From RFSX01 sp964591455 (GTDB taxonomy: Bacteria; Bacteroidota; Bacteroidia; Chitinophagales; Saprospiraceae), in contig CAZQDZ010000005.1 in NCBI GenBank assembly GCA_964591455.1, positions 1 through 64,000 of the forward strand: a stretch of DNA of 64,000 nucleotides, in the 5' to 3' direction. The notes beneath the pieces are model-generated. The model saw nothing but the letters and a program-made list of their open reading frames with translations, did not search any database and was not told the DNA's origin. The position numbers were made by a program, and so were the translations under genes. Shown in pieces: positions 33,688-43,240 of this stretch (position 1 is its first letter; each line of letters begins with the position of its first letter).

Positions 33688-34722
33688 ATGTTTAGAATAG
33701 AAGAACCAAGCATATTATATTTTCTGATATTGGTGCCCCTGCTCATAGTGCTTGTGTGGTGGACTATGAGATGGAAGCATGATGTGTTACAAGGCTTGGG
33801 AGACAGCACCGTATTTAGAAGACTTTATGCTGGATGGTCTTCTAAGAAAGAATGGCTCAAATCTGGGTTATTGCTTGGCGTATTGGTTTTATTGCTTGTC
33901 TCGTGGTCTAATCCTCAGTGGGGTAATAGGAAAGAAAAGATAAAGGCTAAGAGAACAGATGTTATTATTGCCTTAGACATATCACAAAGTATGATGGCAG
34001 AAGATATTTTGCCAAATAGGATGGAGAAAGCTAAACGATTCTGTCTCGAATTAATCAAGAAGTTGAGAGGTGAAAGGATAGGCTTGGTCTTCTTTGCGGG
34101 AGGTGCTTATCTACAGATGCCACTTTCTACAGATTTTGCGTCAGCGAATCTTTATATTAATTCTGCTAGCCCAAGCCAAGCCGGCACCCAGGGTACAGTG
34201 ATAGCTGATGCTATAGATTTATCACAGAGAATATTTGGCGAAGATAATCCGACGCAGAAAGCTTTAATTATTATATCCGATGGAGAAAATCATGAGCAAG
34301 AAGCAATAGAGTCTGCAAAGACAGCGAGAGAGAACGGCACCACTATATTTACCTTAGGGATAGGCACTGAAGAAGGGGCTAACATTCCTTTTGTAGAACG
34401 AGGCAGAACAACTTATAAAAGAAATGCCGCTGGCAACGCTGTTCGTAGTGCTATAAATATAGGGTTACTCCAAGATGTAGCAGAGAGTGGCGGTGGCGAA
34501 TTTCATATGATTGATCAGACGTTTTCTGCTTTGTCCAAAATAGATAGTGAGATCGCCAAACTTGAAAAACGAGAAGTAGAACAAAGATCGTTTACTAACT
34601 TTAATTCGTATTTCCAGTTTTTCCTTATCCCTGCCCTGATACTACTGGTACTAGATACCTTCTTATCCACAAATTCTAGTGGAACTGGGCAATGGAGAAA
34701 AATGTTAGGATTAGACAAATAG
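33688..34722 (+). CDS. batB: Aerotolerance protein BatB (vWA)
   Basis: Second vWA protein of the operon, paralogous to BatA: N-terminal helices (~8-27 and 58-74), MIDAS motif DISQS (Asp97, Ser99, Ser101), IISDGENHE, and a C-terminal helix (~310-328). The frame is open from a TTG at 33685, but the ATG at 33688 gives MFRIEEPSILYF, matching BatA spacing. BatA and BatB probably form a hetero-oligomer driven by MoxR. It is 3 bases from batC. Confidence 0.93.
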   Translation: MFRIEEPSILYFLILVPLLIVLVWWTMRWKHDVLQGLGDSTVFRRLYAGWSSKKEWLKSGLLLGVLVLLLVSWSNPQWGNRKEKIKAKRTDVIIALDISQSMMAEDILPNRMEKAKRFCLELIKKLRGERIGLVFFAGGAYLQMPLSTDFASANLYINSASPSQAGTQGTVIADAIDLSQRIFGEDNPTQKALIIISDGENHEQEAIESAKTARENGTTIFTLGIGTEEGANIPFVERGRTTYKRNAAGNAVRSAINIGLLQDVAESGGGEFHMIDQTFSALSKIDSEIAKLEKREVEQRSFTNFNSYFQFFLIPALILLVLDTFLSTNSSGTGQWRKMLGLDK

Positions 34723-34725
34723 ATT

Positions 34726-35493
34726 ATGAGATTGAAATTTTACATAGTATTTCTTTGCTTTATATCACCTGTCATACTGTTTTCTCAGGCGACTTCTATT
34801 TTGCTCAATGAAGGTGATGAAGCCTACAGAGCTGAGGAATATGACAAAGCTGAACTGAGTTATAGAAAAGCGAGACAGGCAAATAGCGACATGAAGTCCA
34901 ATTTCAACTTAGGTAATACAACCTATAAGCAAGAAAGATATGAAGAGGCTGTGGATCATTATCTCAATGCGGCAAATAAAATTTCTGATGAGCTCATTGC
35001 CTCAGATAATTACTTCAATCTAGGAAACGCCTATTTCAAGAATGAACAATATGAAGAAGCGATAGATTCGTACAAACAGTCCATCAGAGCAAATCCAGAA
35101 AATGATGAGGCAAGATATAATCTCCTTATGCTGAAATTAGCCCTTAAGGAACAACAAGATCAGCAGCAACAGCAGCAGAATCAAGAGAACCAGGATCAAG
35201 AAAATCAAGACCAACAATCTGAAGACCAACAAGGACAGGACCAACAAAATCAGAATGAGTCAGAGGAGCAACAGGACCAGGATCAGCAGAATCAAGGAGA
35301 AGAGAATCAAGATAGTCTGCAAAACCAGCCCCCTAGTGGTGGAGAGTTTGATAGTACCAGATTAGAAAAACAATCACTAGATAGTTTGGATGCTGTGAAA
35401 TTGCTACAGATTATCCAAAGCGAAGAACAAAAGCTTCAGGAAAAGCTCCGTAAGTTTGATTCCAACAGAAACAAACCAGATAAAGATTGGTAA
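34726..35493 (+). CDS. batC: TPR protein BatC
   Basis: Signal peptide (~1-22), then about three tetratricopeptide repeats (~28-135; NLGNTTYKQERYEEAVDHYL, NLGNAYFKNEQYEEAIDSYK), then a low-complexity Gln/Asn/Glu/Asp tract (~140-200), and a short helical C-terminus (~215-255, LLQIIQSEEQKLQEKLRKF). The TPRs probably bind partner proteins in the periplasm. The Gln-rich spacer is common in BatC proteins. At the DNA level it is a CAG/CAA-rich run at about 35156-35310, liable to length change. Confidence 0.88.
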   Translation: MRLKFYIVFLCFISPVILFSQATSILLNEGDEAYRAEEYDKAELSYRKARQANSDMKSNFNLGNTTYKQERYEEAVDHYLNAANKISDELIASDNYFNLGNAYFKNEQYEEAIDSYKQSIRANPENDEARYNLLMLKLALKEQQDQQQQQQNQENQDQENQDQQSEDQQGQDQQNQNESEEQQDQDQQNQGEENQDSLQNQPPSGGEFDSTRLEKQSLDSLDAVKLLQIIQSEEQKLQEKLRKFDSNRNKPDKDW

Positions 35494-35517
35494 CAGATGA
35501 CATAAAATTCCATTATC

Positions 35518-36045
35518 ATGAAAAGTCAAATTAGCATATTAATAGCTCTATTAGCAAGCCTCAATATAATAGCACAGTCATTTGAGATTAAAGTCTCTTC
35601 TGATTCTGTGTTGGTTGGTAATTATATCATAGTAAGCGTAACTGCAAACAATATGGAAAGAGGAAAATTTGAAGCCCCTGATTTCGATGGCATGCGAATA
35701 ATTAATGGCCCCAATATCAGCAACTCGATTCAGATAGTTAATGGTGAAAAGTCCAGCAAAGCCACATACACCTATCATGTGAAACCACCAGATGTTGGTT
35801 TATATACTATCTCACCGGCCTATATGATTGGCAATGAGGAGACAGCGGAAACCTTGCCACAGGTTATTAATGTATATCCCAATCCTGAAAACATAATCAC
35901 ATCACCGAATGCTAAATCGGGCCATTCATTTTTCAATTTTGATGGATTTTCGTCCCCAGGTGACAATCAAAGGAATAATACACCGACACCGCCCGCACCT
36001 CCTAAAACGCCTAAGAAGGTTAAGAGAAAGTATAAGAAAATATGA
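35518..36045 (+). CDS. Stand-alone BatD N-terminal-type domain protein
   Basis: A signal peptide (~1-20, IIAQS) precedes one beta domain homologous in pattern to the first domain of BatD. VSSDSVLVGNYIIVSVTANN, FDGMRIINGPNISNSIQIVNG and TYTYHVKPPDVGLYTI correspond to the start of the 565-aa BatD encoded next. After ~125 a Pro/Lys-rich tail follows (PTPPAPPKTPKKVKRKYKKI) without a transmembrane helix. The stop and the batD start overlap (ATGA). It is a duplication of the BatD N-terminal region, kept as a short secreted partner, or a fission product. Confidence 0.7.
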   Translation: MKSQISILIALLASLNIIAQSFEIKVSSDSVLVGNYIIVSVTANNMERGKFEAPDFDGMRIINGPNISNSIQIVNGEKSSKATYTYHVKPPDVGLYTISPAYMIGNEETAETLPQVINVYPNPENIITSPNAKSGHSFFNFDGFSSPGDNQRNNTPTPPAPPKTPKKVKRKYKKI

Positions 36046-37739
36046 CCCAACGTTTTCTATATATATGCCTGCTTCTTTTTTCTGTATCGGCGGTTTTTGG
36101 CCAGAAGCTAAAATTTTATGCAGATGTAGATGCTAGGAAAGTTGTGGAAGGCTCCTTTGTGGAGGTAAGATTTGTTTTAGAAAATGCTCAAGGCACCTCA
36201 TTCAAGCTGCCTAAGATGGCAGACTTTACAATTGTGTCAGGGCCTACCACTAGTCAATCCACGAAAATTTATAATGGTAGCATGACGAGTGAGATAGGGT
36301 ATGGATATGGGTTACAACCTAATGGACTAGGCACTAAAAAGATTCCCTCAGCGTCAATCGTGGTCAATGGAAAGACACTGAAAACAACACCGATTACGAT
36401 CGAAGTTGTAAAAGCAGCTAGTGGCACTGTGCCAAATGACAAACAAATATTTGTAGAGACGTCATTAACGGATACGTCTACCTTTGTCGGCCAGCAAATT
36501 ATTTTAGAATACAAGCTATATACCTTAGTTGATGTCAGAAATATCAATTTTGGAATTGAAAACGAGTTTGATGGGTTCTTCTCTGAGGAACTCAGAATAT
36601 CTCAGAGAGGATATCTCAGAGAAGTGATAGATGGGATAGAATACCATGTAAGGCCTATAAAGCAGGTAGCGCTATTCCCACAACAAACAGGGACCTATGT
36701 CATCCCGCCGAATTCTGTCTCCTTAGGTATTGTCAAGAAAGGATCTAGTAGAGGGTTCTTTTACAACTCCCAATTAATTCCCAAAACAATGATTGCGGAA
36801 GGAAAAAAAATTGTAGTCAATGAGTTGCCCTCTTCTTCAAGCACCTTTTCAGGTGCAGTAGGCCGATATCGTATGTCTGCCAGAGCGAACAAAAAATCAC
36901 TCACTACAGATGAAGCGATTACAGTCATAATGGATGTAACGGGTAATGGTGATAGCAAAACAGTCAGCCCGCCAAAATGGCCATTGCCCGATGGCTTGGA
37001 AATGTATGAACCTAATGTGATACAAGATGAGGTCATAGAGACAACTAAAGGAAAAAATCACAAGAAAGTATTCGAATACCTTATCGTAGCTAAAAAACCA
37101 GGAAGGTATAAACTGATACCTTCATTCGTGTACTTTGACACCGACTCACTTTCCTACCAAACCTTGATTCAAAACCTAGGCACTATTAATGTACTAAAAG
37201 GGTCAGACAAAGCCCCAGTACAAGTACAGGATGCGAATGAAGATATCGCTGGGATATACCAATCGACCAAGCTAAAGGTGGAAGGTGGTAGTACATTTAA
37301 TCCTAGCATACAGTGGCTAGCCCTTCTGTTTCCATTTCTTGTGGGTTTGGGTATTTATATCTATGGTACTCGGTTAGAGAAGTCTGGCAAATTGGATCCA
37401 GAGGTATTGAAAAGAGAAAAAGCATATGGAATTGCAATCGAAAGACTAGAGAAGTCTAAGCAGCATATGGACAATGAGAGCGGACCTCAATTTTATGAAG
37501 AGATGATTTCAGCAATTAAATCATATATAACGGACAAGTATAACATACAAGCCTTCCATATTAAGAAGTCTGAATTACTGGCTGAACTGAAGCAAAAACA
37601 ATTAGCGGATTCAGAAATAACTGTCTTACAAGAAATCCTGACAAAGTCAGAAATGGGCATGTATTCGCCCGGTGCGGCCACCCAACTTCAAGAAACATAT
37701 ACTTCTGCCCTCGAGCTAATCGCCAGACTAGAGAATTAA
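36042..37739 (+). CDS. batD: Aerotolerance protein BatD
   Basis: Signal peptide (~1-21, AVFGQ), several periplasmic beta domains (~22-400, beginning YADVDARKVVEGSFVEVRF), a transmembrane helix (~428-446, WLALLFPFLVGLGIYIYG) and a cytoplasmic helical tail (~455-565, with AIKSYITDKYNIQAFHIKKSE). The family's normal architecture and length. Last gene of the operon that begins with moxR. The start overlaps the previous stop by four bases, which suggests translational coupling. Confidence 0.92.
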   Translation: MTQRFLYICLLLFSVSAVFGQKLKFYADVDARKVVEGSFVEVRFVLENAQGTSFKLPKMADFTIVSGPTTSQSTKIYNGSMTSEIGYGYGLQPNGLGTKKIPSASIVVNGKTLKTTPITIEVVKAASGTVPNDKQIFVETSLTDTSTFVGQQIILEYKLYTLVDVRNINFGIENEFDGFFSEELRISQRGYLREVIDGIEYHVRPIKQVALFPQQTGTYVIPPNSVSLGIVKKGSSRGFFYNSQLIPKTMIAEGKKIVVNELPSSSSTFSGAVGRYRMSARANKKSLTTDEAITVIMDVTGNGDSKTVSPPKWPLPDGLEMYEPNVIQDEVIETTKGKNHKKVFEYLIVAKKPGRYKLIPSFVYFDTDSLSYQTLIQNLGTINVLKGSDKAPVQVQDANEDIAGIYQSTKLKVEGGSTFNPSIQWLALLFPFLVGLGIYIYGTRLEKSGKLDPEVLKREKAYGIAIERLEKSKQHMDNESGPQFYEEMISAIKSYITDKYNIQAFHIKKSELLAELKQKQLADSEITVLQEILTKSEMGMYSPGAATQLQETYTSALELIARLEN

Positions 37740-37787
37740 GACAATTATAGCGCCCTTCCTTTCACTGTTCTTAAGATATATTCTCAT

Positions 37788-37795
37788 TATTTTTG
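37788..37795 (+). promoter_or_regulatory. -7 box TATTTTTG for asnS
   Basis: Exact TAnnTTTG match 23 bases before the asnS start codon. No TTTG -33 box was found at the expected distance. Confidence 0.5.
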
Positions 37796-37818
37796 CTTGC
37801 TTATAACTAGATTTAGAT

Positions 37819-39255
37819 ATGTCAGAAAGAGTAAAGATTAAAAAGATTCTCAGTAGTGATAAGACTGATTATGAAGTCACTGTTAAAGGGTGGGTAAGAA
37901 CATTTAGAAATAATCAATTTATAGCCCTTAATGATGGATCTACACTAAAGACCTTTCAGGTAGTAGTAGATAGAGAAAACACCCCAGCTGAGCTATTGAA
38001 ACAAATATCCACAGGAGCTGCTATTTCCGCTACTGGCAAAATCATAGCGTCCCAAGGTGGTGGACAGAAAGTAGAGATGCAAGCCGAGAAAGTAGAAGTA
38101 CTGGGGAGTGCAGATCCAGAGAAGTATCCCTTACAGCCTAAGAAACATAGCTTGGAGTTTCTTCGAGACATAGCCCACCTAAGATTTAGGACGAATACCT
38201 TCGGCGCTATATTCAGATTAAGGCATGCTATTGCTTTTGCGATACACCAGTTCTTTCATGAAAGAGGGTTTGTGTATCTCCACACCCCGATAATCACAGG
38301 ATCTGACGCAGAAGGCGCAGGTGAGATGTTCCAGGTAACCACACTGAATCTGGATAATGTGCCAAAGAATGAGGAAGGAGGGATAGATTTCGCCTCAGAT
38401 TTCTTTAGCAAACCCACCAATCTAACCGTCTCAGGACAATTGGAAGCAGAGTTAGGCGCTTTAGCGCTTTCGGATGTGTATACTTTTGGACCCACCTTTA
38501 GGGCAGAAAATTCGAATACATCTAGGCACCTGGCTGAATTTTGGATGATAGAACCAGAAATGGCCTTTGCTGATCTCAATGATGACATGAACCTGGCAGA
38601 AGATATGCTGAAGTATGTTATCAAGTTTTGTGTAGATAATAACGAAGAAGATTTGGAGTTTTTAGAGTCCAGACTAGTCAATGAGGAGAAGCAAAAACCC
38701 ATGAACGAACGATCTCCTATGCCTTTGCGTGAGAAGTTAGCTTTTTGTCTAGATAATGCTTTCGAAAGATTAACTTACACCGAAGCCATAGAGATTCTAA
38801 AAAGGTCTAAACCGAACAAGAAGAAAAAATTCCAGTTTGTCATAGAGGAATGGGGTGCTGATTTACAGTCAGAGCATGAGCGATATCTCGTAGAGAAGCA
38901 TTTCAAGAAACCCGTTATTCTTACAGATTATCCCAAAGATATCAAGGCCTTCTATATGAAGATGAATGATGATGACAAGACAGTACGTGCTATGGACATT
39001 CTATTCCCAGGAATAGGGGAGATTGTCGGAGGCTCACAGAGGGAAGAGCGCATGGATGTGCTTTTGGCAAGGATGAAAGACTTTGATATACCAGCACACG
39101 AGATGGATTGGTATCTGGACACAAGACGATTTGGCACCTGCGAACATGCTGGATTTGGATTGGGTTTTGAGCGACTGGTGATGTTTATAACGGGCATGTC
39201 TAATATTAGAGACGTCATTCCATTCCCTCGATATCCTGGATCTGCTGCATATTAG
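37819..39255 (+). CDS. asnS: Asparagine-tRNA ligase
   Basis: Charges tRNA(Asn) directly. An N-terminal OB-fold anticodon-binding domain (~17-105, VKGWVRTFRNNQFIALNDGS) is followed by the class IIb core, with VYLHTPIITGSDAEGAGEMF (~152-171), motif 2 FRAENSNTSRHLAEFWMIEPE (~229 onward) and motif 3 GFGLGFERLVMFITG (~451-465). Length 478 aa is normal; the lack of an Asp-specific GAD insertion agrees with AsnRS. Monocistronic as far as visible. Confidence 0.96.
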   Translation: MSERVKIKKILSSDKTDYEVTVKGWVRTFRNNQFIALNDGSTLKTFQVVVDRENTPAELLKQISTGAAISATGKIIASQGGGQKVEMQAEKVEVLGSADPEKYPLQPKKHSLEFLRDIAHLRFRTNTFGAIFRLRHAIAFAIHQFFHERGFVYLHTPIITGSDAEGAGEMFQVTTLNLDNVPKNEEGGIDFASDFFSKPTNLTVSGQLEAELGALALSDVYTFGPTFRAENSNTSRHLAEFWMIEPEMAFADLNDDMNLAEDMLKYVIKFCVDNNEEDLEFLESRLVNEEKQKPMNERSPMPLREKLAFCLDNAFERLTYTEAIEILKRSKPNKKKKFQFVIEEWGADLQSEHERYLVEKHFKKPVILTDYPKDIKAFYMKMNDDDKTVRAMDILFPGIGEIVGGSQREERMDVLLARMKDFDIPAHEMDWYLDTRRFGTCEHAGFGLGFERLVMFITGMSNIRDVIPFPRYPGSAAY

Positions 39256-39472
39256 GATAGATTAAAATTTCAAGGCTGCTTCTAACGCGATAGCTTAATA
39301 AAATCCTATTTTTTGTAGCGTTATCCATGTGTTGATTGCTAACAGGTAAGAATGTTATCGTTTCTTGCTGATGGCGAAAATCAAGCGTAAAAGAAATTTC
39401 CCCTTTTGTGCAACGAAAGTAGTTTTAGTCAAATTAGTAGTTGAGGCCGATTTCTTTCTCAAAAAAATAATC
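39256..39472. other. Intergenic region before the surface cluster
   Basis: 217 bases with no gene and no exact TAnnTTTG box. TAACGC (39283) and GCGTTA (39318) form a weak, widely spaced inverted repeat. The promoter of the lipoprotein gene at 39473 is not obvious, so it may use another sigma factor. Confidence 0.3.
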
Positions 39473-41248
39473 ATGAAGCTTGTCAAACTGATTTTGGGGG
39501 TTTGTATTCTAATCTCAGTCGCTTGTGTGCCAGAAACTATAGACGAAATGTCTGCGGAACCTATCGTTAGACCGCCTAGTGAAGCAGTTATAGGATCTAT
39601 AAATGGCGTAGTTCTGGACCAAACGAATGAGCCCTTACAAGAGGTTCGTATCATAATAGGAGATGAAATAACGACTACAGACGGAAACGGTATTTTCAGC
39701 CTTGATGATATCCAACTTTATGAAGATGGTACAAAGATTATTGCATCTAAAGATGGTTATACGCAGGGAAATAGGAAGCTATTGGCTAGAGCTGGAAGTA
39801 TTCACAGCCTAACAATAATTCTTGCTGAGAAAGAAGTGACTCAGACAATAAGCAGTAATACGGGTGGTTCAGTTTCATTAGATGCTAGTACTATCGATTT
39901 TCCTGTGGGTGATTATCTACAAGATGGTGTATTATACACAGGTGAAATTAACGTCTTTGCCAAGTTCCTCGACCCAACAAAAGAAGTTTCCTCTTTGCAG
40001 ATTCCAGGCGACCAATCAGGATTTGACCAGAATGGTAATCATAAAGCACTTGTTTCCTATGGGGTTTTAAATATTGAGATAGAGAATAACGACGGTAATA
40101 GACTAGGCTTACCCTTATCGTCTTCAGCAGAGCTAAGTCTCGCGATACCAGATGTTTTAAGAGAGATTGCGCCAGATCGTATAGCCATGTATCATTTTAA
40201 CTTAGATCAGGATGCTTGGTTAGCTGACGGAGAAGCAATGCGAGTAGGGGATAACTACATAGGAGAAGTGATGAGGGTAGGAAGTTGGAGTTTCGCTCGG
40301 GAATTTGAAGTTGTGGATATTGGACACCAGATATTTGTAGAAGGAATGACATTGCCAAATGCTTCACTTATAGTTACTGGTGAAGATATAGGCTACTACT
40401 ACTTCGGACAATCTGATGAAACAGGATTTTTCAGAAGTAGATTACCTGAGAATGAGGAGATAACCATAGAATTAATGAGTGATTGTCTGTCTACACCATA
40501 TATAACAGAACTGGGTGTCTTTTCTCAGGATACAGAGAATAATCAGATTCTGCTTGATAATAATGGACTGGGAGATATTAAAATAACAGGAAGTACATTA
40601 AATTGTGATAGCAATAGTCCAGCGGCCACGTCTCATACTTATGTCAAACTTAGTTTAGGCAGTAATAGAATACTACAACGACTTTCCGATACAGGCAATT
40701 TTGAAGTGGATTTGATGACTTGTGATAATGCCACAGCAGATATTGCAGCCATAGATGTAAATGCGGGTACGGCAAGTCAGACCAGTGAGCATAATTTGGA
40801 GAGAAGTCTTACGGCTGGCGATTTCAATATATGTGACATCGATGACATACAAAGTGGGTTTAGTATCGATTATACTGGTATTAATTGGAATAGCATCCTT
40901 GGAAACACGGATAAGCACATGTGGACTATCAGACGAATAAATGGTGGAACAGGATTGACGCTGATTGATCCTAGAATAGAAGACTCAGATGGCAATCAAC
41001 ATATGATTGCTGCTTTTGGCGTTCAGGACAATAGTCAGAATGTTTCTTTCCTAATGGAATTTCCACTACAAGGATTTAGTGTAAGCGGTACATGCGGGGT
41101 TAATATAGAGCAAGAACCTGGTTTTAAGAGTTATAGATTTTCTGACATTATATCTCATAGAGTAACCATTATAGATACAAGCCTTTTCCCAGGTAGCGAC
41201 GCATCTCATATAAAAGAATTTGAATTTGATATGACCTATTATGATTAA
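39473..41248 (+). CDS. Lipoprotein with carboxypeptidase-regulatory-like domain
   Basis: Lipoprotein signal with SVAC (Cys18). A CarboxypepD_reg-like beta domain (~43-125) is recognised by INGVVLDQTNEPLQEVRIII, TTTDGNGIFSL and ASKDGYTQG. The remaining ~460 residues are beta-rich repeats without a known family match, and they contain a few Cys (e.g. LMSDC, CNI). Probably outer-membrane anchored. I chose ATG 39473 so that the lipobox sits at the N-terminus. It lies 23 bases before the ECF sigma gene in the same direction and may be cotranscribed or be a target of the sigma factor. Function unknown. Confidence 0.65.
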   Translation: MKLVKLILGVCILISVACVPETIDEMSAEPIVRPPSEAVIGSINGVVLDQTNEPLQEVRIIIGDEITTTDGNGIFSLDDIQLYEDGTKIIASKDGYTQGNRKLLARAGSIHSLTIILAEKEVTQTISSNTGGSVSLDASTIDFPVGDYLQDGVLYTGEINVFAKFLDPTKEVSSLQIPGDQSGFDQNGNHKALVSYGVLNIEIENNDGNRLGLPLSSSAELSLAIPDVLREIAPDRIAMYHFNLDQDAWLADGEAMRVGDNYIGEVMRVGSWSFAREFEVVDIGHQIFVEGMTLPNASLIVTGEDIGYYYFGQSDETGFFRSRLPENEEITIELMSDCLSTPYITELGVFSQDTENNQILLDNNGLGDIKITGSTLNCDSNSPAATSHTYVKLSLGSNRILQRLSDTGNFEVDLMTCDNATADIAAIDVNAGTASQTSEHNLERSLTAGDFNICDIDDIQSGFSIDYTGINWNSILGNTDKHMWTIRRINGGTGLTLIDPRIEDSDGNQHMIAAFGVQDNSQNVSFLMEFPLQGFSVSGTCGVNIEQEPGFKSYRFSDIISHRVTIIDTSLFPGSDASHIKEFEFDMTYYD

Positions 41249-41271
41249 TTGATTTTTTTACTTTTCTAGAT

Positions 41272-41826
41272 TTGGCCATAGAACACTTTGCAATATTAAT
41301 AGACAGACTAAAAGCCAACAACCAGTCTGCTTTCAAGGAACTCGTATTTTCCTTTACCCCTAGGCTAATGCCTATAGCCAGATTATATTCTAAAGATGAA
41401 GAAGATGCCAAGGATCTTTTGCAAGATGTTTTTATTATAATTTATAAAAAAATTGTCGATTTTTCTGGCGATGAAGAGAAAGCATTTTTTGCTTGGGCAA
41501 AGAGAATCACCATCAATGTATGCCTGAGTAGATCCCAAAAAATGTCAAGGAACAAAGAACAATACCCAGGAGATCTTATAAAGGACTTCACCTTTAAATC
41601 TCAGGTTATAGAAGATTTATCAGCAAAGGAAATTATGAATCTAGTACAAGAACTACCATTACCCTACAGGCAAGTATTTGCATTGTTTGCTATAGAAGGA
41701 TATTCACATAGCGAGATTGCTGAATTATTAAACATTAAGGAAAGCAGTTCCAGGTCGAGATTTTACAGAGCTCGATTGATATTAAAGGAACATTTCAATA
41801 ACCTATTTCAAGTAACGGTTGCATGA
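41272..41826 (+). CDS. ECF-type RNA polymerase sigma factor
   Basis: Sigma-70 family factor of extracytoplasmic-function type. Region 2 spans ~12-80 (LMPIARLYSKDEEDAKDLLQ, DVFIIIYKKI, FFAWAKRITINVCLSRSQK) and region 4 ~120-175 (LPLPYRQVFALFAIEGYSHSEIAELLNIKESSSRSRFYRARL). Length 184 aa is normal. The start is TTG at 41272: no ATG exists upstream in frame after the last stop, and region 2 begins soon after. The downstream gene overlaps by four bases (ATGA), the usual place of an anti-sigma factor. Likely targets are the surface genes that follow. Confidence 0.88.
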   Translation: MAIEHFAILIDRLKANNQSAFKELVFSFTPRLMPIARLYSKDEEDAKDLLQDVFIIIYKKIVDFSGDEEKAFFAWAKRITINVCLSRSQKMSRNKEQYPGDLIKDFTFKSQVIEDLSAKEIMNLVQELPLPYRQVFALFAIEGYSHSEIAELLNIKESSSRSRFYRARLILKEHFNNLFQVTVA

Positions 41827-43169
41827 ATAAGGAACTACAAGAGAAACTTCAAGATTACGTCTATAATAGTCAAGACAATGTGGATCCTCAAGAGATTTGG
41901 GATGGAATATTGGACAAGCAAAAAAAAGAAGACAGGAATAAACCTTTACTCCTCATTAGAGGCTTGGCCCTAGGTCTGCTTGTACTTATACCTGCCGCAC
42001 TGTATTTCCATTTTAATAACCAGTCAGATAAAGCGCCAATCGCAAATGCAGCAAGGAATAAAGTTAATTATATAAGTAATAATTCTGAGCTAGAACAGAT
42101 AATGACGACGAATCAAGGGGCAACATCTGATCAAGAGAATTCAGATGCATCGTTGGCAATTCAGCTTCCGGTTGCAAATAATCGCCAAACTATAAAACAA
42201 GATGCTTTTATAGAAACTAGTTTAAGCAGCGAAGGGCGCAAATCAGATTATATTTTCCAAAATAACTCCAACATAATTAAATCGGAAAAGACTCTGTCAT
42301 TCGAAAAGGCGATGCAGTCATCACCTTTACCTAAGGAAGACAGAAGACTGGCAACAGCATTATCACCGACACCACAGATTTATTCACGATTGCCTGGGAT
42401 GTTGGAAGAGAAACACATTAGGCCAGTGATGCCGACTCACCTCATTATCCCTACTCGAAAACCTAAGCCAGCCTTAGTTCTATCCTTCGTTGGTGGACTC
42501 TCTGATATCACCTCTACGATTACAAGCCCTGGTTCCGCTGACTTTGTTGTTAACCAATGGGAATCTTCTGTCAATCCCCAACTTTCATTTGGGAACAGAC
42601 TACTGGCTGGTCTCCAATTCGCCAATGGGTTTGAGGTAAGCACTGGACTTGCTTTCAATAGAGTGCACGAGAATTTCATTTATGATGGCCAATTTATAAC
42701 AGATGCAAATGGCAACCCTATCTCAGAAACCGCCATGGATGAAAACGGCAACCTAACTGCAGATTTTTCTAGCACAGCCCTTACAGGTGATTTATTTCAT
42801 TCTGTTACAAGAAACCTGAACACTTATAATGTATTCCAATATCTAGACATTCCTGTCCAAGTAGCTTATAAGCATAACATAGGCAAGTTTTATGCAGGAA
42901 TTTATGCTGCATATTCATTTAATTTATTTGCTACCAATAGAGGATATATCATCAATGAGTTTGGCTTGCCTACTAATTTTGAGGAGATTACTGCATCCCC
43001 TATTATTTCTAATAAAATTTATTCTGGCTTATCTCTCGGATATCAGATTACTAATGGATTGACTATATCTATAGGTCTAGAGTATGGAGAAAGAGATCGT
43101 CAGATAAATGATTTGGTCAGAAAGCACCAATCTATCGGCAGTACTATTGGAATAGAGTGGCAGCTATAA
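41823..43169 (+). CDS. Anti-sigma-like protein fused to outer-membrane barrel
   Basis: The N-terminal ~40 residues are charged and cytoplasmic-like (DPQEIWDGILDKQKKED). One transmembrane helix (~42-63, LLIRGLALGLLVLIPAALYF) follows, then a long disordered, Ser/Asn/Gln-rich linker (~65-210). The C-terminal barrel (~212-448) has strands such as PALVLSFVGGL, YAGIYAAYSFNLFA and SGLSLGYQITNGLTISIGLEYG and ends in an aromatic or hydrophobic residue (EWQL), like OM beta-barrels. Position and coupling to the sigma gene suggest an anti-sigma role. The barrel would let one polypeptide span from cytoplasm to outer membrane. No ZAS zinc motif is seen. The function is inference. Confidence 0.65.
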   Translation: MNKELQEKLQDYVYNSQDNVDPQEIWDGILDKQKKEDRNKPLLLIRGLALGLLVLIPAALYFHFNNQSDKAPIANAARNKVNYISNNSELEQIMTTNQGATSDQENSDASLAIQLPVANNRQTIKQDAFIETSLSSEGRKSDYIFQNNSNIIKSEKTLSFEKAMQSSPLPKEDRRLATALSPTPQIYSRLPGMLEEKHIRPVMPTHLIIPTRKPKPALVLSFVGGLSDITSTITSPGSADFVVNQWESSVNPQLSFGNRLLAGLQFANGFEVSTGLAFNRVHENFIYDGQFITDANGNPISETAMDENGNLTADFSSTALTGDLFHSVTRNLNTYNVFQYLDIPVQVAYKHNIGKFYAGIYAAYSFNLFATNRGYIINEFGLPTNFEEITASPIISNKIYSGLSLGYQITNGLTISIGLEYGERDRQINDLVRKHQSIGSTIGIEWQL

Positions 43170-43240
43170 TAAGCTGCTTTACAGATACATCGTAAGGAAA
43201 TTTTTCTGAAGAAAATCCTTGCATTCTGGGACGAAAAGCG

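Noticed and set aside
39283..39323. TAACGC/GCGTTA inverted repeat after asnS as a terminator
   Set aside because: Six-base arms separated by 29 bases are too weak, and the T-run lies inside the loop instead of after the stem.
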